Shown: positions 1-5,886, counted from the stretch's first letter. The stretch is DNA of 6,474 bases from Parachlamydiaceae bacterium (GCA_013817115.1 JACDDG010000142.1:1-6474); one strand, 5' to 3'. Notes: generated by a model from the sequence alone, not told the origin. Translations and numbers: made by a program.

Positions 1-577
1 GTCCTGCACTCGCAATCAATAAAACAACTGGTGGCTGAATTTCTGAGGCTGGCAATGTCAAGGTGCCAGACAAAGTAATCCCTACCTCAGGATTTTCAAA
101 GGATATATGTTCTTCCGTATAAGGATAGGGAAGTTTAGGTTCTTGAGGGCGATTTGGCGCTTCTACGGATTTTACGCCGCGCTCAAATACAAGCGAGAAT
201 GGTTGGCCTGCTTGGACAAATTGGCCGGAAATTTCAGAGTTATTTTCGGTTAGCAGTCCTTCAAATTTCGCAAAGGCTGCTTTCATCTCAAACTTCAGTA
301 TGCCTTCATCGAATTCAATCCAATCGATCGGTGTTCCATTGATTTTGTGCTCTAAGGTGTCAACCGTTGCACTCAATGCCCCAGCAGAATCTTTTTGGAT
401 GTGCAGAACTAAGGTCATTTTCATCATTCCAATGTCCAATATCCCTGACCAATCACCTAAAATCGGGCTGATTTGGAGATATTCTTGAGATGGTATAGAA
501 GCGTTCGCATGAGAACTGTTTCCACAATCAGCAATCACCATGCCGCAAAGGGCTAAAGTTAAAATTTTTCCATTCAT
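1..577 (-). CDS. Alpha/beta hydrolase, N-terminal part (cut by window edge)
   Basis: This is the first 192 codons of a gene reading leftward from ATG at 575-577 and running off the window. Residues 1 to about 24 form an export signal (MNGKILTLALCGMVIADCGN); Cys18 is preceded by Asp, a poor lipobox, so ordinary secretion or a lipoprotein are both possible. Residues about 40-135 form a beta-rich domain (GDWSGILDIG, ISGQFVQAGQPFSLVFER), followed by a linker (NRPQEPKLPYPYTEEHISF) and the start of a hydrolase fold (GITLSGTLTLP, PVVLLIASAG). This order is the one I know from exported COG1073-type hydrolases, in which a lipocalin-like front domain precedes the catalytic domain. The Ser, Asp and His lie outside the window. 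The start overlaps the stop of the upstream hydrolase gene in ATGA, so translation is probably coupled. Substrate unknown; family call fairly firm. Confidence 0.82.
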   Translation of the reverse strand, partial: MNGKILTLALCGMVIADCGNSSHANASIPSQEYLQISPILGDWSGILDIGMMKMTLVLHIQKDSAGALSATVDTLEHKINGTPIDWIEFDEGILKFEMKAAFAKFEGLLTENNSEISGQFVQAGQPFSLVFERGVKSVEAPNRPQEPKLPYPYTEEHISFENPEVGITLSGTLTLPASEIQPPVVLLIASAG

Positions 578-1665
578 AATTGTCCCGATTTCTTATAGAT
601 AATAGTTTCTTCCAGTTTTAATATTTGCATCGATAGAGTCGGTGGAAAAAGGGTTGCCTCATCCGACCGAAAGCTATCCATTTCAACTTTCCGGATCACC
701 TCTCGAATTGCTTCCACGATGATTGCCGGCTGCTCACGTGTGATCATGTGCCCGCTGTGTTCAGCGAAGATTTGTTTACCGTTTATCGACTTAGTGACCA
801 GATCTTTTTGAAGATCATTCCATACTTTTGCTATTTGATCGACTTGTTCCTCAGATAGTCCAACTTCTTCAGCGTTCATTTTTTTACCGGCCGTAATCAC
901 AATCAATGGTTTATCTCCAAGCTTTGCACCTGTTGCTTTTAACTGCTTAAGGCTCTTATCGAGCATAGCTGTTTGTTTAAAAACGGTTTTAATAAAGTTG
1001 TTAGTGGATAATTTAGCTAGATAAACCTCTTTGATCTCATCGGAAAAGGCCTCTAATTGTTTTTTATATATTGGCAAATGGGCATACATGAGGCGAGTTC
1101 CTCCAACATATGTCAGGAGTAATGCCATACTTTCATTTTGCTCAGGCATAGCTGGCATTTTATCAAGGTAATCTTCATGAGCAGAATCAACCAATACAAT
1201 TCCTGCCACTTCATCTGGATATCTATTGGCATACAATAGAACATTAGACCCTCCAAATGAATGACCGACGAGAATATATGGCCCTGGTACCTTAGCGTTT
1301 TTCAAGAGCGTATGGAGTTCATCGACGATATTTTCACTCGTTCTTTCTAAAGGGCTTTCATCGCTCCATCCGTTACCTGCTCGATCATAACTGCACGCAC
1401 GAGCAAACTTAGAAACCTCCGGCTGAACAAGCGCCCATTCGAGCGAGCTACCTCCCATTCCGGCATCGAATACGGTAGTTGCTCTGCCTTCACCAGAGCA
1501 ATTGATGTGTAATCGATAGCCACCAACATCGACCAGTTTTCCTGGATGAGGGTAGGCACTTTCGTCAATTTTTGTGCTTATAAATTGGTACGCCGCTCCG
1601 CTCAGTAGTAAAACTGCCATCAAGCAGATGAGACTCAATCCGATTCTTTTAGTCCATTTTAACAT
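574..1665 (-). CDS. Exported alpha/beta hydrolase
   Basis: A 363-residue serine hydrolase. The chosen ATG is preceded by AAGGGA at a normal distance and opens a textbook signal or anchor segment (MLKWTKRIGLSLICLMAVLL), so the protein probably acts outside the cytoplasm. An ATG 42 bases upstream (1705-1707) also has a GAGG-type site and would add 14 residues. In numbering from the chosen start: the oxyanion-region strand FDAGMGGSS near 66-74; CSYDRAGNGWSD near 91-102; the nucleophile elbow VGHSFGG with Ser136; VLVDSAHEDY near 157-166; and the catalytic His306 in EHSGHMITREQP. The acid is less certain. About 36 residues follow the last expected helix (after AIREVIRKVEMDSF), longer than usual. 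The fold resembles haloalkane dehalogenase, esterase and epoxide hydrolase relatives; the substrate cannot be read from sequence. It is the first gene of a two-hydrolase operon, its TGA overlapping the next ATG. Confidence 0.9.
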   Translation of the reverse strand: MLKWTKRIGLSLICLMAVLLLSGAAYQFISTKIDESAYPHPGKLVDVGGYRLHINCSGEGRATTVFDAGMGGSSLEWALVQPEVSKFARACSYDRAGNGWSDESPLERTSENIVDELHTLLKNAKVPGPYILVGHSFGGSNVLLYANRYPDEVAGIVLVDSAHEDYLDKMPAMPEQNESMALLLTYVGGTRLMYAHLPIYKKQLEAFSDEIKEVYLAKLSTNNFIKTVFKQTAMLDKSLKQLKATGAKLGDKPLIVITAGKKMNAEEVGLSEEQVDQIAKVWNDLQKDLVTKSINGKQIFAEHSGHMITREQPAIIVEAIREVIRKVEMDSFRSDEATLFPPTLSMQILKLEETIIYKKSGQL

Positions 1666-1671
1666 TGCAGT

Positions 1672-1677
1672 TCCCTT
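1672..1677 (-). promoter_or_regulatory. Ribosome binding site deciding the hydrolase start
   Basis: On the minus strand AAGGGA lies 6 bases before the ATG at 1663-1665. Together with the signal peptide beginning exactly there, it favours this start over the ATG at 1705-1707, which has its own weaker site (AGAGG, complement of 1713-1717). Confidence 0.5.
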
Positions 1678-1742
1678 CAGAAACGCCTGGTTTTGAATGT
1701 CCAGCATATCATCCTCTTCTGATGATTCCCAGCAAAAAAATT

Positions 1743-1773
1743 AACATAAGCGCTCTACCGCGCGTCTTTTCAA
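1743..1773 (-). promoter_or_regulatory. Possible promoter of the two-hydrolase operon
   Basis: On the minus strand TTGAAA (complement of 1768-1773, five of six matches to the -35 consensus) is followed after 19 bases by TATGTT (complement of 1743-1748, four of six matches to -10). The spacing is longer than the ideal 17, so the call is weak. It is the best candidate between the hydrolase start and the recombinase remnant. Confidence 0.3.
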
Positions 1774-1845
1774 AATACAGATGAAAAAAATGAGATGACC
1801 TGACAAAATAAAATTGTTTTTCTTAGGAAAGGTGGGCTTTATACG

Positions 1846-1998
1846 ATGACAATTAGACTTTTAAACCTGAAGCAACAAGGCTTCCATGACAGCGACATTA
1901 TGCGCGTCACTAATCACGCGACATTGGAGATGGTCTTCGCTTATGACAAGTCTGTCCGGTCGGACAATGCCAGCAAAAAAGTGAATCTAATCTCATAG
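1846..1998 (+). pseudogene. C-terminal remnant of a tyrosine recombinase (integrase)
   Basis: A 50-codon ORF opens with MTIRLLNLKQQGFHDSDIMR, continues VTNHATLEMVFAYDKS and ends in SDNASKKVNLIS. This matches the end of phage-type tyrosine recombinases: a helix after the HxxR motif, then the (G)H-x-S/T motif, here NHAT with the catalytic His24, and about nine residues later the nucleophile Tyr33 in AYDKS. The N-terminal DNA-binding domain, the first catalytic Arg and the HxxR box are absent. The in-frame sequence upstream (after TGA at 1801) does not supply them, so the piece cannot be an active recombinase. The Gly normally before the His is Asn, consistent with decay. It lies between the leftward hydrolase operon and the rightward SnoaL-like gene, and marks the edge of a former integrated element. 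No tRNA or att repeat is visible beside it. Confidence 0.7.
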
Positions 1999-2027
1999 AA
2001 TTCGTGAAAGGATCTAAAAAAATTGTT

Positions 2028-2034
2028 AAAGGAG
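2028..2034 (+). promoter_or_regulatory. Strong ribosome binding site of the SnoaL-like gene
   Basis: AAAGGAG lies 6 bases before the ATG at 2041. It fixes that start and rules out the in-frame TTG at 2023, which sits upstream of the site. Confidence 0.75.
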
Positions 2035-2040
2035 TGTTTT

Positions 2041-2454
2041 ATGAATTCAAAGGCGACGCATTCATCCCTCAAGGGAATTGCAGAAGAATACGCAAATAGC
2101 GTTTGGAACGGCAAAGAGATCGGCATTATCGATAAATTAATCGACCAGGATGTGCTTATTCATAGCCTGCTAGGTGATTTCAACGGAATAATTGCAATGA
2201 AAGAAGTCGTACAAGCATGGTTAAAAGCATTTCCAGATCTTCACGTCGATAATGAGATCATCATCGGGGAGGATGACCTTGTCAGCATTCAATGGCGAGC
2301 AAATGGAACCCACAATGGTGAATTTAAAGGGAGAAAGCCTACAGGAAAGCTTGTCGCATATAGCGGTGTGAGCGTCTATCGCATCAAAGATGGTAAAATC
2401 GTTGAATACTGGGCCTATCTCGATATGCAGCATTTACTCAGCCAAATTGAGTAG
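2041..2454 (+). CDS. SnoaL-like polyketide cyclase / ester cyclase family protein
   Basis: A complete 137-residue protein with the length and motif order of the SnoaL-like branch of the NTF2-like superfamily (PF07366 type). It has an N-terminal helix pair (AEEYANSVWNGKE, about 14-26), FPDLHVD at 64-70, GEDDLVSIQWRANGTHNGEF near 76-95, KPTGKLVAYSGVSVYRIKDG at 99-118 and the closing EYWAYLDMQHLLSQ. The family is a cone-shaped alpha+beta barrel with a small-molecule pocket; the conserved His41 and His91 would line it. Characterised members cyclise polyketides, but most short bacterial members have no known substrate, and no polyketide genes are nearby, so only the family is claimed. The protein is probably cytoplasmic: no signal or membrane segment is seen. 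The gene starts 43 bases after an integrase remnant and stands alone on its strand, so it may be former element cargo. No clear promoter was found. Confidence 0.85.
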   Translation: MNSKATHSSLKGIAEEYANSVWNGKEIGIIDKLIDQDVLIHSLLGDFNGIIAMKEVVQAWLKAFPDLHVDNEIIIGEDDLVSIQWRANGTHNGEFKGRKPTGKLVAYSGVSVYRIKDGKIVEYWAYLDMQHLLSQIE

Positions 2455-2497
2455 AAAATATTATGAATTAGAATTAGGCATTAGTCAAAGGAGTATC

Positions 2498-2539
2498 TTG
2501 ACAGGTTTTTTTGGCTAGAAAATTTTTCAGTTTTATCTT
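2498..2539 (+). promoter_or_regulatory. Promoter region of the DUF2608 gene
   Basis: TTGGCT (2511-2516, four of six -35 matches) and TATCTT (2534-2539, four of six -10 matches) are separated by exactly 17 bases and would start transcription near 2546, about 28 bases before the ATG. A perfect TTGACA at 2498-2503 lies just upstream but has no convincing -10 at 16-18 bases. One of the two -35 elements is probably used. Confidence 0.45.
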
Positions 2540-2573
2540 ACACTGCATTGAAAAATATTAGATGGGGGTCTAT

Positions 2574-3371
2574 ATGGGTATTAAGTTTTTGAGAATTTTG
2601 TTTTGTGTGGCAACTTTCCTCATAACGTTTATGACGGAAGCTAAAATCATTGAAACGGTTACTATCGAAAATATTATTCCTCTGATCGACGATGACACGT
2701 GGTTGCTAGTTGATCTTGATAATACAACTTTTGAAGGCAAACAGGCTTTAGGACACACTGAATGGTTTTATGACAAAGCACATGCAAAAATGAGAAATGG
2801 AATGACTCTGGAAGAAGCTACTCGAGAGTGTTATCCTGAGTGGATTGAAGTGCAAAAAATCTGTCCAGTTAAACCGGTTGAGGAAGCTTTTATTCCGGCA
2901 TTAGTACTTATGAAGCAACGAGGAATTGTCATCATGGGTTTAACACATCGACAGCCATCGCTTGTTGATTCCACTTTACGTCAAGTAGCCTCGTTGGGGT
3001 TGAATTTTCTTGATAGTGCTCCAGTAAAAACCACTTTTGCCGTTCCTTCAGAGACACCAACAATGTATATCCAAGGAATTTTATTTACAGGAGAATTCAA
3101 CAAAAAAGGTGAAATTTTTGTGCGTTTCCTGTCGATCATCAACCAACAACCAAAAAAAATTGTCTTTATTGATGACAAAAGAAGCCACGTCGAAGAAGTT
3201 GAAATGGCATTAATGGGGCTAGGAATTGAATATATTGGTGTACACTACACGGCCATAGAGCATGTTGAAAAAGTGTATTCGCCTGAAATTGCGGAGTTTC
3301 AACATAAATTTTTAAATAAAATTCTGAGCAATGATGGTGCTCTTTTGCTCATGCAACATGGTCTAGAATAA
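2574..3371 (+). CDS. Exported HAD-fold protein, DUF2608 family
   Basis: A complete 265-residue protein. The ATG at 2574 is chosen because GGGGG lies 5 bases before it and a signal peptide follows directly (MGIKFLRILFCVATFLITFM, probable cut after TEA); the ATG at 2562 lacks a binding site and forms part of this one. The HAD phosphohydrolase motifs appear in order: motif I DLDNTT with Asp47 and Asp49; a cap region about 60-105 (HTEWFYDKAHAKM, ATRECYPEW); motif II GLTHRQ with Thr124; a candidate motif III Lys at 177/178 (GEFNKKGE); and motif IV KIVFIDDKRSH with Asp200 and Asp201. All catalytic residues are kept, so phosphatase-like activity outside the cytoplasm is plausible, but I know of no established substrate. 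The family (PF11019 type) is, to my knowledge, concentrated in Chlamydiae and Legionella-like intracellular bacteria, and is the best taxonomic clue here. The gene has its own promoter; no clear terminator follows. Confidence 0.85.
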   Translation: MGIKFLRILFCVATFLITFMTEAKIIETVTIENIIPLIDDDTWLLVDLDNTTFEGKQALGHTEWFYDKAHAKMRNGMTLEEATRECYPEWIEVQKICPVKPVEEAFIPALVLMKQRGIVIMGLTHRQPSLVDSTLRQVASLGLNFLDSAPVKTTFAVPSETPTMYIQGILFTGEFNKKGEIFVRFLSIINQQPKKIVFIDDKRSHVEEVEMALMGLGIEYIGVHYTAIEHVEKVYSPEIAEFQHKFLNKILSNDGALLLMQHGLE

Positions 3372-3613
3372 GAGGTTCTCTGCAAAGGCTTGGAAATTGG
3401 CTTTGAAGTGATTGGATGCCTTCTTCTGATTCTGAGAGCTCTTCTATTTTTTGAATTCAACCAACGTTGCAGCAACCCAACTTGGCGAGATATCGTTTTC
3501 AAATAGCATGAAAACATCAACCAACTTTAAATCTAAAATATGAGGTGAAACATCAACTAGAAGATACTTTAAAACTATAGTTGTATCGGTTGGATCACCA
3601 ATAGCTAGTGGAG
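3363..3613 (-). pseudogene. C-terminal remnant of an unrecognised gene, internal TAG
   Basis: Read leftward from about 3613, the minus strand gives a protein-like stretch (PTDTTIVLKYLLVDVSPHIL, then LKLVDVFMLFENDISPSWVA) ending ATLVEFKK at a TAG (3444-3446). The same frame continues for 26 more codons (SSQNQKKASNHFKANFQAF) to a second TAG at 3363-3365, touching the end of the DUF2608 gene. The composition is that of an ordinary soluble protein, but I do not recognise it. The right end gives way to a methyltransferase fragment on the opposite strand, so this is probably the tail of a gene cut off by rearrangement, perhaps with one nonsense mutation. The alternative is that TAG at 3444 is the original stop and the rest is chance. 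No start codon with a binding site belongs to it. Confidence 0.4.
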
Positions 3614-4101
3614 TGACTGCGCTATTATCTTTCAATTGGGTCATAGTGCAGCAGCAGGCTCTCAATTCATTATATAAAGCCCTCAAACCTGGCGGCAGAG
3701 CATTGCTGACAATGCCAGGAAAACTCCCTTCCAGCTTAGGAACAGTAACAGCCGCCTTGGTTCAAACAGAACGCTGGGCGCCGTATTTTACTGACTTTAG
3801 ACAAGTCAAGTTTTACCCATCCGTAGAGGAATATGTGCCGATGCTGGAGTTGGCCAGTTTGAAAGTCGAAGCCATCAATCAAAGCGATAGCTATACACAT
3901 TTTGCGGACAAAACAGCCCTGACTGGGTTCTTCCGTCCCCTTTGAAATTATATTGACCATCTCCCTCTGCAGCTTCAAGAGAAATTTATCGAAGAAATTG
4001 TCCAGCAAGTACTGACCTATGATCATCCACTCCCTGATGGTTCTATTCTTCTACATTCTATGAAGATGGAAGTCATTGTATCAAAGGGCATAGGTAAGTA
4101 A
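3613..4101 (+). pseudogene. SAM-dependent methyltransferase remnant, 5' truncated with in-frame TGA
   Basis: The frame begins around the post-II region of a class I methyltransferase (LLSFNWVIVQQQALNSLYKA, then LKPGGRALLTMPGK) and continues through RWAPYFTDFRQ, EEYVPMLELASLKVEAI and THFADKTALTGFFRPL to a TGA at 3943-3945. The same frame resumes (NYIDHLPLQLQEKFIEEIVQ, DGSILLHSMKMEVIVSKG) and stops properly with TAA at 4099-4101. The layout is that of trans-aconitate 2-methyltransferase-like enzymes, where a Trp is common just where the TGA falls, so TGG to TGA is the simplest explanation. The N-terminal SAM-binding part (motif I glycine loop and acidic residue) is missing; the upstream bases instead resemble an unrelated minus-strand remnant. 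The product would be inactive. Recoding of TGA as Trp is unlikely because TGA also ends the hydrolase at 574-576 and the Ada-domain ORF. The left limit is approximate. Confidence 0.72.
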
Positions 4102-4320
4102 ATGGCATCCCCTCTTCCCATCACTAATCAAATCCCTCTACATGTTAATGGTGAAAACCCATACGAATATCTACTGGAACCCACTCCAAAAGATATATTT
4201 ATCAAAAACCTTCCTAAAAATATTCTTTTGGCCCTTTGTACTGTTCCTTCTGAGTGTTTAGCCGTCCGTCGAATAGCAGCATTGCCCATTTTTTTAGAGA
4301 ACTTGCCTCCATCGGAGTGA
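4102..4320 (+). CDS. Orphan 72-residue ORF, function unknown
   Basis: ATG follows directly on the TAA of the methyltransferase remnant (TAAATG), an arrangement suggesting it was once the next gene of the same operon. The product begins MASPLPITNQIPLHVNGENP, continues YEYLLEPTPKDIFIKNLP and ends RIAALPIFLENLPPSE. It is acidic to neutral, has several Pro-flanked Leu/Ile stretches, and shows no signal peptide or convincing membrane span. I do not recognise a family. A weak GGTAAG precedes it, so expression would rely on coupling to an upstream frame that is now broken. The abrupt stop and stop-rich sequence after it suggest this may be only the N-terminus of a longer decayed gene. Two minus-strand frames are also open here (4128-4346 and 4214-4399), so the coding strand is not certain. 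Confidence 0.4.
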   Translation: MASPLPITNQIPLHVNGENPYEYLLEPTPKDIFIKNLPKNILLALCTVPSECLAVRRIAALPIFLENLPPSE

Positions 4321-4340
4321 TTTTTGCCAACTCTTCTCCA

Positions 4341-4393
4341 AAACATTTACAAAAGTGATATCCAAATGTAATCCAATCCACACTTAAATGTTT
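4341..4393. repeat. Imperfect inverted repeat downstream of the Nudix gene
   Basis: AAACATTT (4341-4348) plus AAGTG (4353-4357) pairs with CACTT plus AAATGTTT (4381-4393): 13 base pairs with a 4-base bulge and a 23-base loop. It lies 7 bases beyond the Nudix stop. It could help end the leftward VOC-Nudix transcript, but the stem is AT-rich and no T run follows, so it is not a typical intrinsic terminator. Confidence 0.35.
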
Positions 4394-4399
4394 AACCAA

Positions 4400-4894
4400 C
4401 TAAGGATAGACCATCTCGATACAGGTATCTTCTTCTAGCATCAGATTCATTTTCAAGGCATCTTTTGGGGTCACCCAGGTAAAACCTTTATGCTCATCGA
4501 ACGAGATTTTCACAGAGCCAGGATGTTCTACTGGTGGGCATTTAAACATATGGTAGATTTCATCATGCTTTGGATATTTGATATAGACTTTGCCTAAATT
4601 GGTAATCCGCTGCTTGGAGATGTCAAATCCAGTTTCTTCTAAAGTCTCTCTAATGGCGGCTTGTAATGGAGTCTCTGTCTTATTAATTTTCCCTCCAGGA
4701 ACTCCCCAGCAATTACCTTGCACGCAGTGTTCTTGCCGGTGAAGCATGAGGATTTTGTCATCATATTCTAGGAAACAGCCAACGATTTCAGCTTTCGGTT
4801 GGAAATCTTCCGGTTTTTTCAAATAGACTGTTGCATTTAAACAAATTGGAAGCATCAGAAATAAAAACGGTCTTAGAAGTTGATAGAGAGTCAT
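4400..4894 (-). CDS. Nudix hydrolase with signal peptide
   Basis: A complete 164-residue protein. The Nudix box is intact at about 68-90: Gly68, Glu74, then RETLEETGF with Arg82, Glu83, Glu86 and Glu87, preceded by CWGVPGGK. These residues bind the Mg or Mn ions that cleave nucleoside diphosphates linked to another group X; substrate not predictable. The ATG at 4892-4894 is chosen because it overlaps the upstream stop as TAATG and opens a hydrophobic export signal (MTLYQLLRPFLFLMLPICLN, cut near NA-TVY). An upstream in-frame ATG at 4943-4945 would bury that signal and overlap the VOC gene by 52 bases. Export is unusual for Nudix enzymes, which normally work on cytoplasmic nucleotides. Cys40, Cys57, Cys62 and Cys119 could form disulfides outside the cytoplasm. 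No Shine-Dalgarno site precedes the ATG, so translation probably depends on ribosomes finishing the VOC gene. Confidence 0.88.
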   Translation of the reverse strand: MTLYQLLRPFLFLMLPICLNATVYLKKPEDFQPKAEIVGCFLEYDDKILMLHRQEHCVQGNCWGVPGGKINKTETPLQAAIRETLEETGFDISKQRITNLGKVYIKYPKHDEIYHMFKCPPVEHPGSVKISFDEHKGFTWVTPKDALKMNLMLEEDTCIEMVYP

Positions 4895-5823
4895 TAGGAG
4901 GCACTCTTGGTATAGTTTAACACAGGTGATTGCAACTCGATCCATACCCCATTAGTCGCCTCTGGATGGATCCAAATGCTATGATGTTGTCCAACATTCA
5001 TTTCAGTGACATACCCAGAGAGATTATCTGATAGTGCGCATTTGCTCTTTTTAATATCGGTGACTTGAATCGTAAAACCGATGACCCCTTCCCCTCTCTT
5101 TTGTAAAAATTGAGAAAGGATCCCATCGTTTGCTTTGTTTGAAGAAAGCGGTTGTAACAATTCAATTTTTGTTCCATCACCTAGCGGGATTTCAGTTATA
5201 TATGCCCCGCGAGAAGTATCTTCCCATTCCCGACCTTTTTTTAGGCCCAAAAGTTCATATTCTTTTATAAAAACCTCTCGGTCATTAACGGCCATCCAAA
5301 CCGACAGTAGGCGATCAGCACTATTAGCATGTACACTGTAACGATTCCATGGATGCACAGTATCGGTGGGATGATCATACTCAATCAAAAACATCGTACG
5401 GCCACAGACAAAATTCTGGGGCAGAAAAAGCGTTTTCCAGGAAGCTGAAGCGCCATCTGTAAGCTCATCATAAGAAATAGTCCCAACGCTGGGATCTGCA
5501 GCAGCACATCCTTGTCTGCGTAATGCGCCAGCAACTTCATCGAGAGAGGAGGCCTGCAAGACAAAAAAAGGCGCTCCTTCTTGGGTTCTCAGAAAATCGA
5601 CCAACCAAGAAGCTTTCTCTTTGTCGAAATAGGTTAAAAGTTCGAGGTAACTGTTGTCTGCAAACCATGCCCCGCTATTTTCTGTCCCATACTGTTCATG
5701 CCGACCACGCGGGAAGAGCGCAAACCCTAACTGTTCTTTGTAAATAGTCTCCGCTTCAGCGAGGGAGCTCACCCCAATGGCAATATGATCTAACCGAGGA
5801 ATCCCACTAAATATTGCTGACAT
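4894..5823 (-). CDS. Two-module VOC (glyoxalase-like) protein
   Basis: A complete 309-residue cytoplasmic protein of the vicinal oxygen chelate superfamily. The first module, about 10-160, has LDHIAIGVSSLAEAETIYKE with metal-ligand candidate His13, the strand SYLELLTYF with Glu61, and MFLIEYDHP with Glu148; it resembles the glyoxalase-like domain PF13468. The second, about 163-302, has SVHANSADRLLSVWMAVND with His165, a strand pair with TKIELLQPL (Glu221), then GVIGFTIQVTDIKKSK and HPEATNGVWIELQSP with Glu297. VOC enzymes use paired beta-alpha-beta-beta-beta units around a divalent metal for isomerase, lyase or dioxygenase chemistry; which of these applies cannot be read here. The ATG at 5821-5823 has GGAGGT 9 bases upstream. 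It is the first gene of an operon with the Nudix hydrolase, joined as TAATG. Confidence 0.88.
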   Translation of the reverse strand: MSAIFSGIPRLDHIAIGVSSLAEAETIYKEQLGFALFPRGRHEQYGTENSGAWFADNSYLELLTYFDKEKASWLVDFLRTQEGAPFFVLQASSLDEVAGALRRQGCAAADPSVGTISYDELTDGASASWKTLFLPQNFVCGRTMFLIEYDHPTDTVHPWNRYSVHANSADRLLSVWMAVNDREVFIKEYELLGLKKGREWEDTSRGAYITEIPLGDGTKIELLQPLSSNKANDGILSQFLQKRGEGVIGFTIQVTDIKKSKCALSDNLSGYVTEMNVGQHHSIWIHPEATNGVWIELQSPVLNYTKSAS

Positions 5824-5832
5824 GATCTGTCG

Positions 5833-5838
5833 ACCTCC
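5833..5838 (-). promoter_or_regulatory. Ribosome binding site of the VOC gene
   Basis: GGAGGT on the minus strand, 9 bases before the ATG at 5821-5823, confirms that start. It is the strongest binding site on this strand, and the Nudix gene downstream has none of its own. Confidence 0.7.
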
Positions 5839-5886
5839 ATTTTTTCATAATCCGTACATTCTTTTGTCTCGTTCGTTTAAAGGGAG

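Noticed and set aside
154..488. Plus-strand open frames of about 60 codons
   Set aside because: They are antisense to the well-supported second hydrolase and have no binding sites or recognisable protein features.
1955..1966. GTCCGGTCGGAC-type hairpin or operator
   Set aside because: Only five base pairs with a two-base centre, lying inside the recombinase remnant codons; likely chance.
1996..2001. TAGAAT as a -10 for the SnoaL-like gene
   Set aside because: A good hexamer, but it overlaps the remnant stop codon and no -35 lies 16-18 bases upstream, so support is too thin to annotate.
3299..3520. Minus-strand 73-codon Arg-rich frame
   Set aside because: Overlaps the DUF2608 gene end and another minus-strand frame with better protein character; composition typical of a shadow frame.
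3943..3945. TGA read as tryptophan (recoded genetic code)
   Set aside because: TGA serves as the natural stop of the hydrolase at 574-576 and of the orphan ORF and Ada-domain ORF, so a nonsense mutation is simpler.
4128..4346. Minus-strand 72-codon frame rich in Arg and Lys
   Set aside because: Low-complexity basic composition and no start context; it mirrors the plus-strand orphan ORF, which looks more protein-like.
4300..4399. Minus-strand ITFGYHFCKCFGEELAK resembling a cytochrome P450 haem loop
   Set aside because: The signature needs Phe-Gly-x-Gly-x-His-x-Cys spacing; here His follows Tyr directly and the second Gly is absent. No other P450 motif is nearby.
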